A stretch of DNA of 64,000 nt, from assembly GCF_900101465.1 (NCBI RefSeq), contig NZ_FMZM01000011.1, forward strand, positions 124,001 through 188,000. The letters run 5' to 3'. The notes beneath the pieces were generated by a model. That model was not told where the DNA came from and did no database searches. It saw only the letters and a program-made list of their open reading frames with translations. Origin of the DNA: Nocardioides lianchengensis (GTDB lineage Bacteria; Actinomycetota; Actinomycetes; Propionibacteriales; Nocardioidaceae). Positions 63,929 to 64,000 of the stretch are shown here, in pieces. Every line of letters begins with the position of its first letter. Within the stretch, counting starts at the first letter, position 1. The position numbers were made by a program, and so were the translations under genes.

Positions 63929-64000
63929 CGCCACGTCGCAACCACGCAACTTGCGGCGGGGGGACAGGCTGCGGCAGCGGCCCCGGCGACGACCGGCGTA
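63929..64000. other. Window end
   Basis: The last 72 bases hold no gene I can support. ACGCAACTTGCGGCGGGGGG shows no clear structure. Confidence 0.4.

Overview
The window is high-GC chromosomal DNA from an actinobacterium, most probably Nocardioides or a close relative. The evidence is the codon use, the many GTG starts, the Tat and lipoprotein signals, a class I lysyl-tRNA synthetase, an HspR-type operator before clpB, and the order purA - fba - trmH - dedA - pyrE - clpB, which recalls mycobacteria. I see no rRNA, tRNA, CRISPR, prophage or insertion sequence. Genes are tightly packed.

Layout. 1-6.7 kb: end of a sensor kinase, a Tat-exported molybdenum hydroxylase pair, an M20 peptidase, and a sterol-carrier-like protein with an ArsR-type regulator. 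6.7-14.5 kb: an MFS exporter facing that regulator across an operator, a Nei-type glycosylase, an FkbM methyltransferase, a WYL regulator facing an ABC-2 exporter across a perfect palindrome, and a lipoprotein hydrolase. 14.5-40 kb: seven de novo purine genes (purL, purQ, purS, purC, purB, purD, purA), all on the minus strand but in separate units, interleaved with MFS and ABC transporters, TetR regulators, an acyl-CoA ligase, a secreted cell-wall protein and a large P-loop ATPase. 39.8-56.7 kb: lipid kinase, lysS, fbaA, three tandem secreted paralogues, trmH, two dedA genes, pyrE, an aminotransferase and membrane proteins. 56.7-64 kb: clpB behind a HAIR-type operator, then a three-gene membrane and two-component cassette, then a molybdopterin oxidoreductase with its flavin reductase.

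Three features stand out. (1) A family of modular intergenic repeats (GGTGGTTGAG ... TCGAAACC) with internal stems that vary but stay paired. It sits at gene ends and lies over the stop codon of five unrelated genes, all ending Gly-Gly-stop. (2) Very consistent leaderless-type promoters (TAnnnT, 6-8 bases, then ATG or GTG), which decide several start codons. (3) The signalling cassette at 59.5-62.3 kb, in which a membrane protein carries a dimerisation-like helix with Asn in place of the phospho-His, next to a REC-PAS-histidine kinase. Other notable items are a terminator-like hairpin with a U-run in the purA leader, near-perfect palindromes after several genes, and three transporter/regulator pairs with readable operators.
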